The position numbers and the translations under genes are program-made. Below are positions 12,099 through 24,942 of a stretch of DNA of 64,000 bases, piece by piece; the stretch's first letter is position 1, and every line of letters starts with the position of its first letter. The DNA is taken from the NCBI RefSeq assembly GCF_004337985.1, contig NC_043743.1:769366-833365 (forward strand). Direction: 5' to 3'. A model generated the notes under the pieces. It had not been told where the DNA came from. It saw only the letters and a program-made list of their open reading frames with translations, and searched no databases. Source of the stretch: Pyricularia pennisetigena. Taxonomy: Eukaryota > Ascomycota > Sordariomycetes > Magnaporthales > Pyriculariaceae.

Positions 12099-12464
12099 TA
12101 AGTCTTGTGTATCTGGGAGGGTAGTCAGTCAGCCTAAAAATTTGTGTTTTCTCTCGTGGTTTTGCATTTGCATATTGGGCATAGATGTATATATATATAT
12201 ATATATATAAATCTTGGTTTTGATTATATGTTGTCGTTTCGCGTTTTTTTCTTTCTTTCCTTTTGCCTCTGTTTGCATCTCCTTGACCCACGATCCTACA
12301 AAGGTCTCCGTCATGTTGATTGTTTCTTCATGTATAGATACAATAACACCAACTGAGCTCGCGACACAACATAGAGCAGTTCCATATTTAAAATAAAAGC
12401 CCTCTCCTTTCCAAACAAGTCGAGAAACCCCCGCCACCCCCCAGACTTGGAGCAAAGCCTCTGA
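12099..12464. other. convergent 3' spacer with TA microsatellite
   Basis: About 370 bases between the ERV41 stop and the stop of a minus-strand hypothetical gene. It holds a (TA)n run at about 12186-12209 followed by T-rich sequence, and presumably the 3' UTRs of both genes. No gene is supported. Confidence 0.5.
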
Positions 12465-13010
12465 TCAATCCAAGTCAACAAATTGAATATGCGGGTCGCT
12501 ACGCACCCGCCTTCCGATCTGAGCAAGCCGGACCGCAATGTTCTGTCGCACCTGCTCCTGCTCCGCCTGATCCACCTCGGCATGAGTCCCGTTTATCTGA
12601 GACTCGGTGGGATGCACGCTCGCGCTGCCTCTCATTGGATCCCTCCTGTATGCCGGCGGTGCCGGCGCCGCCGAGTTGTTGCCTCTGATGGGATCGTGGA
12701 ATACGTAATGCTGGAATGGCTGCTCGTCCATGCCACCCGCGCCGTAAAAGTGCTGGTGCCGAGGCGACGGCTGCTCCATCACCGTCGTGGCGCTGCTGCT
12801 GCTGCTCCGCCGCCGCACCGCCATCTGCAGCTGGGGCTCGATCCGTCCGTCCGCCCCGACCACGCCCATCGTCACCAGTGGTGCCTCGCCCGGCGAGGCG
12901 GGGGCCGCCGTGATGGCGATGGCGCTGGCGTCGCTGCCAGCATTGCTGACCAGGCGCGGCCTGCATAAGATGCAGTTGGTGCCGCAGTGGTGGTGTTGAG
13001 TCTGCTGCAT
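12465..13010 (-). CDS. hypothetical Ser/Gln-rich protein, possibly missing a 5' exon
   Basis: Open frame of 181 residues from an ATG at 13010. Not recognised as a known family. The N-terminus is Cys/His-rich (HHHCGTNCILCRP), followed by a Ser run (RRRSSSSSATTV) and a hydrophilic Gln/Glu-rich C-terminus (QAEQEQVRQNIAVRLAQIG) that may form a helix. The frame stays open upstream of the ATG through WCLQAR to a plausible acceptor (CATGTTCAG, about 13031-13039), so the true start may lie in an upstream exon not located here. The frame on the opposite strand is also open because of GC-rich composition, but it lacks protein-like character. Moderate confidence that a gene is here; low confidence on its 5' end. 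Confidence 0.5.
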   Translation of the reverse strand: MQQTQHHHCGTNCILCRPRLVSNAGSDASAIAITAAPASPGEAPLVTMGVVGADGRIEPQLQMAVRRRSSSSSATTVMEQPSPRHQHFYGAGGMDEQPFQHYVFHDPIRGNNSAAPAPPAYRRDPMRGSASVHPTESQINGTHAEVDQAEQEQVRQNIAVRLAQIGRRVRSDPHIQFVDLD

Positions 13011-15801
13011 GCGCGCCTGGAGGCACCACTGAACATGAGATAAGAGGGGCGAATTTGCTTATGTTAGTTGGATTGGTTGGATCAACGAGGGTGTTGGGTA
13101 GCAAAAGCAGGCAGGTTATCTAGGGCATGTGAATAACCCACAGGACAGCAGCGTTTACAGTGGAGTAGAGGGCGGCGTTCAGTATACACTCCGTACATGT
13201 GGCGGAGTGTTTTTTCCACGAAGATTAGAAACAGTATCGTGAGGCTGACCGCCTAGGCCACCAGACGAGGACCGGCTTGAAGCAGCCAGATGATGGACCA
13301 AAATGTGTTTCGAATCATGTTGCGCGGAATTCGTGGGTGTGCTTTAACTGGAGAAGAGTCTTTGGCCTTCTGGTTCTGGATACACGATACAGTATAGGGT
13401 GCTTTGAATTCTGTGACGGGACGATAGATGAGGTAAACGACAGACAATAATAGACTTGTTAGCTTGGACAATTAGCATATTTTGCGTGATACCCTGGAGA
13501 AGGTCTTGAGGTATGCGCAAGAGTGTGAAAATAATGAGCTTCTGCTGCGTATGTGACTGCAGCTTCCGTATGTTTTCCAGTGATTCTTGCTGTTATTTGC
13601 AGCAAAGCATCTATCTGTCTGGACCTCAGACGCCGATAGTGGCCATGTTGAGTCCATAGAAGCTTCCCGGTTGCCAGCACCTCGAATCCGGCTTCCGGTG
13701 AAGTGATTGGCGTCCATTTGGGAGTTTTTCTTTTCCTCCTTGCTCAAAGGAGAAATCAAAAGAAGGTCGACACCTCTGTCTTATCAGATCTTGCCAGCTG
13801 GAAGTCCCAAAGTATCAAGTAGGCACAGGTACCTAGGCAGGTAGGTAGATATGGCTGATAAGACAGATAAGATCCTGCCAACAGATGAACTGCACAACCC
13901 ATCCCATGTCTGAGGAACACCACAACGATGGAACGACCTGGATCTCGGTTCCATTGTCATGGTTATCTCTTGATTGGACCATAATTCCAATGCCAAGCAC
14001 ATCGAGTATTGTCGGTCGTCTCAGAGTCGCTTCATCGATAAATCCTGACAAGAAAATATGCTATACCAACCGGCGTTCATCTCAATAGACGTCTGTGTCC
14101 CTTTTTGTCTGCATCCCAAAGCGACGGGAGAAGCTTTAGAGTTCTTTACAGTGGTTCCACAACCATCCAAGAGACTTACGATATACCCTCTGATAGTTAA
14201 TACACCCTGACCTCGTCAGTTAGGTCATGGCGTTAGGCAAGAGTCACCAGCGACCTCAACGAATTGGAGGAGGCCCATGCGCGACGGGTATCGAGGTTAT
14301 GCACGGGGTTCGTACGAGACTTGCGATTCTTCGGCAGTGAGCCTTTTCTCGTGCGGCTGCTAGCATCACTGCTTGACAGACTCTCCCACTGTCCTGTCAT
14401 AGCAAACACCGGCAGCTTGGCACGCTAGCGCATGTGTATAGAAGCAAAGCACATTGACGCCATCATACACGGCAGTGCTTGGAGGGCTTGAGATCAAAAG
14501 GAACTCTTTGGTCGATAGGGGGAGGAGGGGAGAAGTGTTACAAACCAGCCTTTTGGATTCATGGCGAAAAACATCCGAGATGCTTTGATACAAAACGAAA
14601 CTTTGTGCTTGGCAAAGCGCAGTTTGACAAGTTTGGACTCATTTGGATAACTTATCTAGTTGTCAAGATGTAGGTAAGCAGACTCAAGAGGCTCGGTTGT
14701 AAGATGCACCAGATGATGGTCAAATTGCATTTAGGCGAATGGATAATCAACACCATGCCCGTCTGCTCGTAACATCTCTTTGCTTCTTCGTCCAGCTGCA
14801 CCTTCTGCAGACATTCACCGCTTTTCGGAATACGTAATGGGGGAATGCAAGTGGGTTGCATTCTTGCTCGCGTCTCCCGTGATACATTCGAATTTTGTCG
14901 GTGAGATTACATTCGGCATCTACCAGAGAAGGAAGGGAATTGAGCCCGGTCCCCTTGGACCCTTCCCTCTCTTTCCTGATTCAACTTAACTCCTTCGTAT
15001 TCCATCAATGCAATTCAGCAACGAACGGGATCAAGTCAACAAATCGAGGTCAGATGTTTGGGACCAAAAGCGAAATGAAACTCCTTTTGCGGAAAGCGCG
15101 GATCAGTGGGCCGCGGAAGGGGGCTTTTTTGTTGGTGCAACGCTGCACCCCAACGAGACAAGGGAACGCACATCAGCCCTGTCTTAGCTGCCTGTCTGTC
15201 AATTGTCGTTATTCGTAAGCTGCTTACCGCCTGTCAAGCTCCGGTGCCGGGACCTAAGTTGGGGGAAAGCTCACTGTGGAATCACTAGGTAGGTGCAGTA
15301 CGGTACTACCTAACCTAATTAAAACTTGAACCAGTAAACAATGGGTGGCCCAAGCTCCCTCAACAGCTGCAGTGTTGGTACCTTGCCAAACAGCAGCTTG
15401 GATAAGGTTCGGCTTGGCAATACCCACCTCGACTCCACTCTCCACTTTGGAGCAGCAGGAACACAACTCCCGATGCACTATGGGAAACGCCCATACAATC
15501 TCATAGCCCGATCTGTACATAGTAATTTACCTGTTGTGTACAATCACTTATTCCAGTTTCTTCGAGACCTTACTTAGTCATTACCTAATTTCTTTCCAAG
15601 GCCGCATACGTATCCAACCTACTGCGATCATCTCGTTTCCATGTCATTCAATGCTGGCAAAGAATAAATGACGTGTCTAGGGTCGCGGCCTAGATTCAAC
15701 TAAACTAGACGGTCTCAAAGCCAAAAACCCGTCGCTTGGCGGGTTCTCAATTGTTTTTTTTTTTTTTTCTTGGATGCACGCTCGAATCGTGGAACCCTAC
15801 G

Positions 15802-15847
<46 letters not shown>

Positions 15848-16389
15848 AGAGAGAGAGAGAACAAGACGAGTAAATCAGGCCGTAACCGACAAAGAAAACA
15901 CAAAAAAGATCAGCTCGACAGACAACCTCATGCATAATTTAATCAGACCTGCTTCCAATTGGCCCACAGCTCCTCCCCGCCTAAGGATAGTAAACCACTC
16001 CCGAACTCTCATCGAATCCCCCAAGAGATCTTCCCCTCCCTCTTGCATTTCGCATCTACCCAAGTCGAGCATCCCCGGACATCCGGAAAAGTAACCATCT
16101 TATTTTCGTACCATTAACGTGCCACAACCCCTCGTTCTTGTTCTTCTTATCCCTTGGGATTGCCCCATCTCCCGCGTGTCCCGTGGTCCCTCGTGTCGTC
16201 TCGAAGTTATTACAGTCGTCTACCCTCCATCCTCATTTACCTAACCCGCACGGCTCTTTTGTCTTTTACTCACTCTTAATAACACTTAAACTCTACTTTT
16301 ATCCTCCGTGGTCCAACAGCACAACAACAACCAGATCTTTGTTGATCCTGCAACAATTGTTCTGCCAAACAACCATATACACATTCAAA
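13011..16389. other. long intergenic region with homopolymer and GA repeat
   Basis: About 3.4 kb with no supported gene; frames are short and lack motifs. It contains a T run (about 15754-15769), a 42-A tract (about 15803-15844) and an adjoining GA microsatellite. The 250 bases before 16390 are C/T-rich, as expected of a fungal promoter and leader. Confidence 0.55.
15803..15862. repeat. poly-A tract followed by (GA)n
   Basis: An uninterrupted run of about 42 A is followed directly by a GA dinucleotide run of about 9 units. The length is approximate because such runs are error-prone. Confidence 0.9.
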
Positions 16390-17112
16390 ATGACTAGAGT
16401 CACGTCCATGGCAAAGTTTACCCGCTTGACGGCAAGCTCGTCAGTTGTCAGGCCTACCAGCATGGCCTCTGGAGCTTCCAAGGCATCTGCCTCCCTTGCA
16501 CACGAGCTGAGCGCAGACGGCAGGAGTAGTGATCACGAGGTATGTGATTTCCAAGCTTTTTTTTTCTTGTGCTTTTTGCAAAAGACAAGAGCAAAGCAAA
16601 ACAAAACCTCGTATTCACGAATCTCGTACTAACACGCCATACCACAGAACTCACGCCGTGGAATGATGACAACCCACGGCCCAGCCCGCGTGCAGCCAAA
16701 CCCCAACCGCACCATCCCCCTCATGCAGTCCTTCTTCCACAGCAGCCCATCCCAGGGCGCCAGCCTCGCGACTGCGAGGTCGTCCCCTTCATCCCTGGAC
16801 TTTACCGTGCTGCCTAACATGGCGACCTCCATGCCGGATCTGTTCAACGCTGTCCCGCGCGTCCCTTTGCTACCGGACAACTTCTCCCCAAACAGGTCGG
16901 CGGCCCTGTTCCCCGCCGAGGTCCCGGATGCGCCCCTGCCTGCGCCGGAGATCAGCGTCATCGCCCAGCACCCGGAGAAGGTCCTCTCTGCCCTTACCGA
17001 GGTCGAGGGCATCGGCATTGACGGCATCGAGCTCAAGTTTGTGCATCAGCCTGTAGCTTCCAAGTCGGCCGAAAGCGAGTCCATGATTAGGAACGTCTGG
17101 GCTGGGCTTTGA
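16390..17112 (+). CDS. hypothetical Ser/Pro-rich protein
   Basis: Two exons, 16390-16539 and 16648-17112, in frame; 204 aa. The intron has a GTATGT donor, a perfect TACTAAC branch site about 15 bases before the CACAG acceptor, and a T-rich stretch, which makes the model convincing. The product is not recognised. It has a basic, Ser/Thr-rich first 60 residues, a Pro/Ser-rich middle and a more ordered C-terminal part (EISVIAQHPEKVLSALTEV...GIELKFVHQPV). No signal peptide or membrane segment. The start context is TTCAAAATGAC after a long pyrimidine-rich leader. Confidence 0.65.
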
Positions 17113-18002
17113 GGAATGAGGCGGGATAATTATTTCTTCTTTGTTTGTTATCGTTCTATGAGCCTTTCTTTTCTTTTGTTTGTGGCAAATGCGTGGAAAT
17201 GCATGAGAAATTCCACCGATTGAAAAAAGCAAGTTCTCGTCATTCATGCAGCGGCGGGTACCTTTTTGCGGCTTTGTGGGTTTATACCAATGGTTTGATG
17301 TGTGATGAGGTTGCGGGGGGTTTTTTTTTTTTACTTTCTTTGGTCGTTCTCTGGAGACCGCTCGTGTTCTTTTTATTTCCCAGCCAAAAGGGGCTCTCTG
17401 ATAGGTTTTTGTAATTCCACATCAAACAAAACACGGTTTTATGGTGCTCAGTTTCGGCCTTTTGCTTTTTATACCATGTTTTCCTATTTTCTCTAGCAAT
17501 TATCTGCAAGCTTGACCTCTGCCCCAAAGTTCAAGCCAAAGGTGTGGTTCTGTTGGAAGTGGTATCATTATTGATCATGAACGCTTCCCCGTCTAACTCG
17601 GCTGAATTCAAAACTGATGCAACCCCTCTGTGCCAAGTACGTCAAACTAATCATTTTCACTCGCCCATCGCAAAAATAACAAAACGGGGCGAATACTGGT
17701 CGTCGGCCTTCCAGTTCCCTCCCCAGATCCCGAGATCCATCCGAGCACCCATCGGACCTCTTCCTTTCCTGTCACATGGAGGCTCGGCCCCCACCAGAGT
17801 ACATTCCAAGACAGATGCTATCTCTACAACTTCCCAAGCAATAAAATAACCATAAGACCCCAGAGCATCGGCCTGCTGGTCGATTCGTCGGCTCATTGGC
17901 AGCTCTGCTATCCCAGATCCACCCAGGTTTAATAAAGATCCCTCTATACATCCCCTTCCCTTTACATCCCCCAATTTGTATGTGTTTTTTTATTGGTTTA
18001 AC
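17113..18002. other. convergent intergenic spacer
   Basis: About 890 bases between the stop of a plus-strand hypothetical and the stop of RAE1 on the minus strand. T-rich tract near 17320-17332. No gene supported. Confidence 0.5.
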
Positions 18003-19275
18003 TCATCGCTTCTTCACAGAAGGGCGAGGCTTGCACTCATCCTGCTGGACGGGGTGGAGCATTACCTTGTTGGGATACGTGCTGTTGTTGCCCTGGTAGC
18101 CCTTGGCCCAGTCGTAGCTGATGGCGTAGGCAAAGATGTTGCCGTTCTTGTTGAAGGTCGTCGCGGTGATGCTGCCTCCGACGTTCGGGTACCCCTTGAG
18201 ACGGTGCTTTGCGTCCTTGTCCCAGAAGTGGAACGTGCCATCGGAACCGGCCGTGCTAAAGGTGCCGTGTACCGGATGGAACGAGATGTCGTTGACGGCG
18301 TGGACGCTAGTAACGCTGCCCTGCGGAGCATCTCGGTGGCATTTGAATGAGAAGTTGGAGCTGTTTGAGATCATGTCAGTTACCAAAAGCTCCATCCATC
18401 TCTCCAAGAATATAACAAAAAATAAAGGGGCCTCTTACCTGGAGTCCTTGTCCTCCACATATTGAATGGCGCAACGCCCCTCGATACTGCCAATAGCAAA
18501 ACCGTTGGCGTCGGTGAAGCAGCTCACCACACGCGTCTGCCACTTGAGGGGACTTTGCAGCGTCTTGTAGAACTTTTGTGGCTCGTTGAGGTTGACCACG
18601 TTGATGTAGCGGTCCGCCGTGCCGATGACAAGCAGCTTGTCGCGGACGTCCATGGTGTAGACGCGCTCCTGGCACTGCAGCGTCGCGGCGGGCGTCTGCT
18701 GCCTGATGTCCCAGTACTTGACCGTCTTGTCCCACGAGCCCGTGATCACCATCGGGCTGCCGTTGTTGTCGAACCACCGCACCGATCGCACCGGTTTGTC
18801 GTGCGCCGCAACCTGCACCGTCTGGCCCGTGTTCATGTCGCACACCTTGGCCTGCTTGTCTGCGCCGCCCGACACGATCTTGGTGCCGTCCTGAATGTCG
18901 TGGAAAGAGAACTGTCAGCTATGGCGCTCTCAAAAATCCAGTGATTCGTTTCTCACAGTTCGCCCGGTTTCAGTCGGCTTGATTCGTTTGTTTTATTCTA
19001 TAACATACCTTGTAGTAGTCGACGCTAAACACCGGACCGTCATGCTCGTAGGCGTGCTTCCCCTCCGCGGTTCCGTTGCCCAGTACCTCGTAGATGCGCA
19101 CCTTTTTGTCCCAACTTGACACGGCGAGAAAGTCCTTCTGGTCTGCTTGGTTCGGGTTGAATGCGAGATCTGAGATGCTGTCCTCGGGCGGGTTCGCGAT
19201 GGCCACGTCGTTCTTGAGATCGCCGACCGTGTTGGGCTGCGCGGCCGCCGCGCCGCCGCCAAATAGGCCCGACAT
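18003..19275 (-). CDS. RAE1: mRNA export factor Rae1/Gle2, WD40 protein
   Basis: Three exons on the minus strand: 19275-19009, 18890-18439 and 18360-18003; 358 aa, the usual length for Rae1. Rae1 is a seven-bladed WD40 propeller that binds the GLEBS motif of Nup98-type nucleoporins at the nuclear pore and supports mRNA export. Seen: an FG-poor N-terminus (MSGLFGGGAAAAQPN), then DSISDLAFNPN and SSWDKKVRIYEV (blade 1). Next come GPVFSVDYYKDGTKIVSGGADKQAKV, split by intron 1, and the WD signatures TGSWDKTVKYWD and GTADRYINVVNL. Near the C-terminus are FHPVHGTFSTAGSDGTFHFWDKD and the family-diagnostic AYAISYDWAKGYQGN. The protein ends in a basic tail (KPRPSVKKR). Very confident. Confidence 0.95.
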
Positions 19276-21026
19276 GGCTGCGGAAAGATGTGACGTCTAA
19301 GCCGTGTCGCGAAAGGGCGCTCGCAGGCTGGCCAGTGTTTTTTTTTTTTTTTTCTCCTCCTTGACGCGAGAGATGTCGCCCGTGCCTTTGGAAATGTCGG
19401 ACTTAGATTTCTTTCGAAAGCGATGAGCAAGACCGCAAGAGCACTTTTCGCAGGAGGGCAAGGCGCAAATAAACAATGTTTCACGCCCGTTCAATGAGTA
19501 ATTGCTGGTCCTGCTGCCTACAAGAAAGCCGACGTGCAGACCGACGTGATGGAAACGCGCCGCCAGTCTTCGAAATAACTTCACCCAATCAGAAGAGCTC
19601 AAGGACTCGAAGCTTGACCTGCAGGACGCCCCACCCCGTATCGATTGGGCCCCCACTCCTGGGCTGTTTGCCTGCAAGTCCCCGCAAAACTTGTTATAAA
19701 ATCAAAAAAATTTGTGATCGAATCGACGCTCTGCTCTCATTCTCTTTCTTTTCCCTCCCTCAGTCGTCCTCCCCTCGTCCAAACGATCGCCATCGAAGCA
19801 CAGATAACACGGAGATGATGGCTAATCCCATCGTCTCATTTACATCTGCTTTGGGGAAAGTCCCCGGACACCATCAGCGGAAACGCGCCGCCATAAAAGC
19901 ACTCGCGGCTTAGCCCTGCCGACTGTTTTCCCTCGCGCCTGGCCTTCTGAGTCTCTCTTTATTGCCAACCCTCCCGTTCTCGGACGGTTTCCATTTTCTT
20001 TCCCTCGGTCTTCTAATCTAGTCTTTGTCTTGTTTCGCCTTTCCTCGGCCCTCGTTGCCCCCAATGGACGAAGATATGAGTCCGCGCTTCGAGGGGTTGG
20101 GTTTGGTTGTCGCAAGCAATGGCTAGTTCTGGTTGCTGAGGCGGGGGTCGTGGTGTAATGGGGAAAGCGGGGAGTTGCCTTGGGAGGTTAGGTCTACGGG
20201 AAACGCTATAGTTTGGCATGGGAGTTCTTCGTCAGTTTTACTGAAAGTTATGCGATTCAACCTCGTCTGCTCCTAGTACCTTCGGGGAAAACGAGTGGCT
20301 TGGTTTAACACGATGGGGCTTATTCTTGGTGCGAGGGGGGTTCGACTCGAAAGCTTTGGCAGGTGTTTTCTTCCTGGCATGTTTGCCATTTTTGTGCTTG
20401 AGAGCCGAAGACTTCACCCTTTATTTTAAAACTCCAAGCTTCGCGGGAAGCTTTGTTGTCTTCTGGTTTTCCTGCCCTATGAGCACATGCTGGGAGGTTC
20501 GGGGGACTGATTCACTTCATGTTCAGATGATGAACACATATATTAGAGTCAAGCACTGATGGGGCCGCCCTAAACAGGTGTGCACCCTTGTGATGATCCA
20601 AATATGCGTTATGGTTTCTGATGAACATTTAAGTATAAGGTATTTTTGATTCTCATTGGGCTCTCTCGATTCTAGTTACAATAAAGCACTGTTTTGAAAT
20701 TGCATGCACACGGAGTACTTACGTTCTCCTTCTGTTTCCCTTGGAACTGTACTGCAAGACACTTGGACTTGACTGAACGTGAAACTTAACTTTGATGTAA
20801 TGTCCTCCTTCATAGTCTTTAGTGATACCAAACATGTTAAATGGAAGCACAGGTCAGCCGGTCTGCACTGTTTGCCTGCCAGCCTTGGCATGTAATGAAC
20901 TTTTTATATCCAATGTATTTCCATTAAGTGGTATCAAGCTTCAAAGACGATGATGTCCTCGTCTTCCAATTAGTGTTATGATCAATCCCGCGCCAGTAAA
21001 CCTAGAAAACCAAAAACCATACAGGC

Positions 21027-21083
<57 letters not shown>

Positions 21084-21209
21084 GTGCCGTGCCTGAATGC
21101 CACCGCTTGCCCCCAATATTTTATACAGTACAGGAAAAAGTAGGCATGAAAATGCAACAGAGTAAAGTGGGGAAAACACAAAAAAGAAAACAAATTCCCA
21201 CCGTAGCCT
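19276..21209. other. intergenic region with 55-A tract
   Basis: About 1.9 kb between two minus-strand genes. It holds a T tract (about 19338-19353) close upstream of RAE1 and a 55-A tract at 21028-21082. A short open frame (19815-19913) follows a pyrimidine-rich leader but is too small to support. No RNA gene recognised. Confidence 0.5.
21028..21082. repeat. poly-A tract, 55 nt
   Basis: Uninterrupted run of 55 A in intergenic DNA. It is one of several unusually long A/T runs in the window. Confidence 0.95.
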
Positions 21210-22743
21210 TTACATCAATGAGCCGAGAACGACCTTGCCCACGTTGGCGACCTCATTTTTAACGCCTGCACGACTCGTGTCCTCGAACTCCTTGACAGCA
21301 CCCTGGATGATTATCTTGCGCACCCTGGCGTCGGCCTTGGTGAAGAGTTCCGCGATCTGAGCGTTGCAGTCCCTGGGCGACGAGAGGAGCGTCAACAGGC
21401 GCCTGTAGCAGTCTATCAGGACGTCGCAGAGGGTGGCAAAGGTCTCAAAGAAGTCCGGGTCGAATGGCAGCGACGGCGTTAGCAGGTGCGTGTACTCCTC
21501 GCCCGGGAGCAGGTCCGTATCGCTGGCAGCAAAGGATAATGCAGGAGCCTCGCCGCCAGTTGAGGACCCGCCGTCCATAAGGCTGCCGGTTGGCGGACCG
21601 CCGTTGGACTCGGACTGGTCAAGGCCAGCTATCCCGAGGTCGTTGGCGCCAGAAGTGCGGCGAGTTTTGGAGGACTGGGCGCCGCGGCGGAACATGTTGG
21701 GAATGCGGGCGCGGGACAGGGACGACGCGGCGGTACCGGACTCAGAGTGAAGGGTCTGGAAGGTCTCGAACTCGCCAAGGAGTATGTTTAGACTGCGGAG
21801 AAACTCGAGTGGGGTTGAGCTGTTGAGATCGACGACGGCGGGAAGGGAGAGACCAAGCAAAAGGTAGTTTGTTGCGCGACGGGCGAGCTTGCGGCTATCG
21901 AAGTAGGGCATTCGCGCTAGATCGGGCTTGTCGAAGAGTAGCGTGTTGAACCAGTAGACGCGACCCTCGTGTCTGTGGTAGGACGCAAGCCTGTCAGTAA
22001 CGGTAATCAAGTAATCTTGTTTGAGCAAAAGGGAGGGTAGCGCCGGTGAATGCTTACGCTTTTCGCAGGTAATCTAATGTAGAAATCCTTTTGTTGGCTG
22101 TCTCTTGTATATGCTGGTAGACCATACTGTAAGAGTCCGTCTGACCCGAGGTCGGGGCTGGCGGCGGGGCCATCTGCCCGCTATTGCTGTTTGTTGCCGT
22201 CCGCGACAGCATCTTGGAGAAGGAATCGGCGGACAGGGGAGGCGAATGAAGGTAGAAAGAAGACTCCTGAGCGCTGTCGAGGCGAGAGTATCGCGACCTA
22301 GAAATGTCGGGCAGTGGGGGAGCGGAGCGGTCGACGGTTACGCGAAGCTTGCCCTGACGTCCAGGAGGCTCTTGAGCGGCGGCCGCAGCGACATTCGAGG
22401 CGGAGCTGCTGCGGCGCAGCCTGGAGAAGGACGACTTGCGGCCGAAAGATGGCCTGCGTTCCTTGGTCAACACGCCGCCGAGGCGTGGGGTCTCAGGAGG
22501 AGGACTTGGGTAAAGCGCGAGCTTTTGCTGCTGCTGTTGTTGGTGATCGCCTGAGCTAGTGTTGGGTCTTAGGAACCTGCTTGTTATGCTATTGCTGCGA
22601 CTGCGCGCGTGTGTCTGTGTTTGTTGTTGTTGTTGCTGCTGCAGGGCGCCGTCGTTGTTTGCTAGCGACAGGGCGGGTGGGGGATTGGAGTAGGCATTTT
22701 GAATCTGGGGGAAGGTCGACAGCGAACCGCTACTCCTACGCAT
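21210..22743 (-). CDS. conserved-looking hypothetical protein with polyQ and Ser-rich N-terminus
   Basis: Two exons on the minus strand: 22743-22058 and 21972-21210; 482 aa. The intron joins in phase across YLRKA|HEGRVYW. Family not recognised. The first 190 residues are disordered and basic, with two Gln runs of about 6-7, an Ala run and many Ser/Arg-rich patches that look like kinase targets (RRSSSASN, RSRSNSI). The second half is helical: about residues 200-310 (YQHIQETANKRISTLDYL, YWFNTLLFDKP, LLGLSLPAV...FLRSLNILLGEFETF) and 370-480 (FFETFATLCDVLIDCYRRL, KADARVRKIIIQGAVKEFE). No membrane segment or signal peptide. Codon composition is like neighbouring real genes. Two helical blocks with a variable linker suggest a scaffolding or trafficking role, but this is a guess. 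Confidence 0.75.
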
Positions 22744-24758
22744 GTCTCGTTACTGTTTTCGTCACGGTCGGTACAAATGCCGGATGCAGGCCCAAGCGAG
22801 CAGACTTTAGCGCCTTCTGATTGGCGAATGCAGCTAATTTCACAGCACGGTTACCGGTAGAAGCGTACTGTAATTAGATTCTAGCGAGCACGCAATGCGG
22901 ATAGATGTCTGGTATGTGGGGCTCTGAAAGGTTGAGAGAGATACAGCTAAGTAGGATGGCATGAGTAAAACTGTGATTGAGAAAAGAAATAAGGAGAAAC
23001 AGTTAACGATGAGATATTTGGCCGCAAATATAACAGAAAAAAGAGTAAGTTTCATTTCTAACCAGTCATATACCACGTCGTTATGAAAAGGTTTTGGGCC
23101 ATGGGCATTACCGACGCACCCAGGTTTTTTTTAGGTATATCCCTGGGCACCATATCCGTTGTTCCCGGACATTGGCGATTCAGATGTTACCCTACATCCG
23201 ACATACACTGGTACCTTACCCTACCGCTCTGCCTCTGGTACAAAGAAACTACCTACATTGCAAGCTTGGTATCCATATAAATCCTCCGTACCTACCTACT
23301 CGTGCGGGCATGGCAGCGAGACAGGATACGACAAATAACGACTATGTCTTCACTTCTGGCAGGTGATGTGCGTTGGGCGCGACCGGGACTTCGAGACGAG
23401 CAGCTATTCCACCATACCCAACTACAAGCTACATATGTACAGTAGGCATGGTTGTGTAAGGAACAGCATAATGGACATGGCGATGGGGAAAAGACAGATC
23501 AGTCTGAAACCGGACATTCGGAGTCGCCGCATTGACAGGTGCCATAATTGAGTCTAACTGAGAAGAGATCACATATGGGTCGTTAATGTCAATGTACAGT
23601 AGCGATTGAGCGGGCATGGCCGAAATCTATCCAAACAAAAAAAATTCTGCACAGTATACAGCATTAACAACACTGACAACACTGACAATATTGACAAAGG
23701 TCATGACGATCGCATAGGAACGGAGATTTTTCATGATCGGCAAATAAATATATTTAGAATTCTTGCTTGGAACTAATCAAGCACAGGCAGGATGTCGTCG
23801 CCAGATTTAATTAATACAGCAGTCCCCGATTCCATTGTTAGCTTAGCTGCTTTTCCGTTTTCACATGCAACTTGAATCGAGGTGGTCGGTCAATTGCGAA
23901 AACTGTCAAGTCAAGCCCTGGCTGGACACGTGCTTGACACGAATGGCATTGCCTAATGTGACATTGCATTCTGCCCAAGTCCGAGCGCACATGTTTTTAT
24001 TTTCTATTTGATCGTTGGGGAAATGCGCCGGCAAACGTTGTATTATTTCAAACAGATACATTTTGTATGCTGTGTGTTTGTCTGCCTCGCAGCGTCCATT
24101 GGTGGACTCTACCCAGTGTATCTAGGTAAGGTAGGCATGTTAAAGTACTTCTACAAATAGATTCATCATTGTCTTTTCTTGCCCCGTCCCAGTTGTCGGG
24201 TTTGGTTGAAGCAAAGGATCAGGGGACTTTGATCGGCAAAAAGCAACGAAAGAGCCATCCATCATACTTGCAGGCATGCTAATTTAGTGGACCGACCTAC
24301 TGAGGGGCACCTGCTCTTTTCTGCCAGATGTCATCCCGCAGATGAACTGCAGCAGTCGACCACCAACCAGACCCGGCGTTGCCCGATGCGCAACAGGCGG
24401 TGATTGTCTACAGATTAGTGTGCTCCAGTAACAAACATTACATTAAATTCCTACCTGCCTTGACGAATTGTGTACCTTGTTCAGTTTCGACGGTAGAGCA
24501 GCACAAGTGCCTCAGCAAACTTGTATCTTAGTCTCGGATTAGGCTATCTTCGTTCTGGAGGTATATATACATACCCAGGGCAATCGGCAATTTCTTCTCC
24601 GAGTCCGTGGGGTAGAAACACCACGCAGCAAGCTCAGACAAACCCAACCCAAACCACGGCAGTACGACGTTACGATCCAACCCTTTCAAACTCCAAAGTG
24701 TCCCTACAGTGTCTTACCGCTACATCGGAAACTTTCACCCACCCTTTTCACCAAAATC
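22744..24758. other. divergent intergenic region
   Basis: About 2 kb between a minus-strand hypothetical gene and the plus-strand cytidylyltransferase gene, so it contains both promoters. Composition is moderately AT-rich around 23600-24100. No gene, RNA or repeat family recognised. Confidence 0.5.
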
Positions 24759-24911
24759 ATGGCCTTTGTGATCGATCATCTCCCTCCCGGGGAACCAGCC
24801 CCTGAGCTTCTAGAAAACCGAATTTGGATCGATGGATGTTTCGATTTTTTCCATCACGGTAGGTAAAATGGAGAATTGGGCAAAGAGCAACTTCTGGGGG
24901 TTTATTTTGGG

Positions 24912-24942
<31 letters not shown>

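Noticed and set aside
12499..13104. 201-codon frame overlapping the minus-strand hypothetical gene in another frame
   Set aside because: Rich in Arg/Gly/His/Gln repeats typical of a GC-rich shadow frame; the 13010-12465 frame is more protein-like.
19815..19913. 32-codon frame after a pyrimidine-rich leader (MANPIVSFTSALG)
   Set aside because: Start context is good but the frame is too short and no continuation by splicing was found; it may be a uORF or chance.
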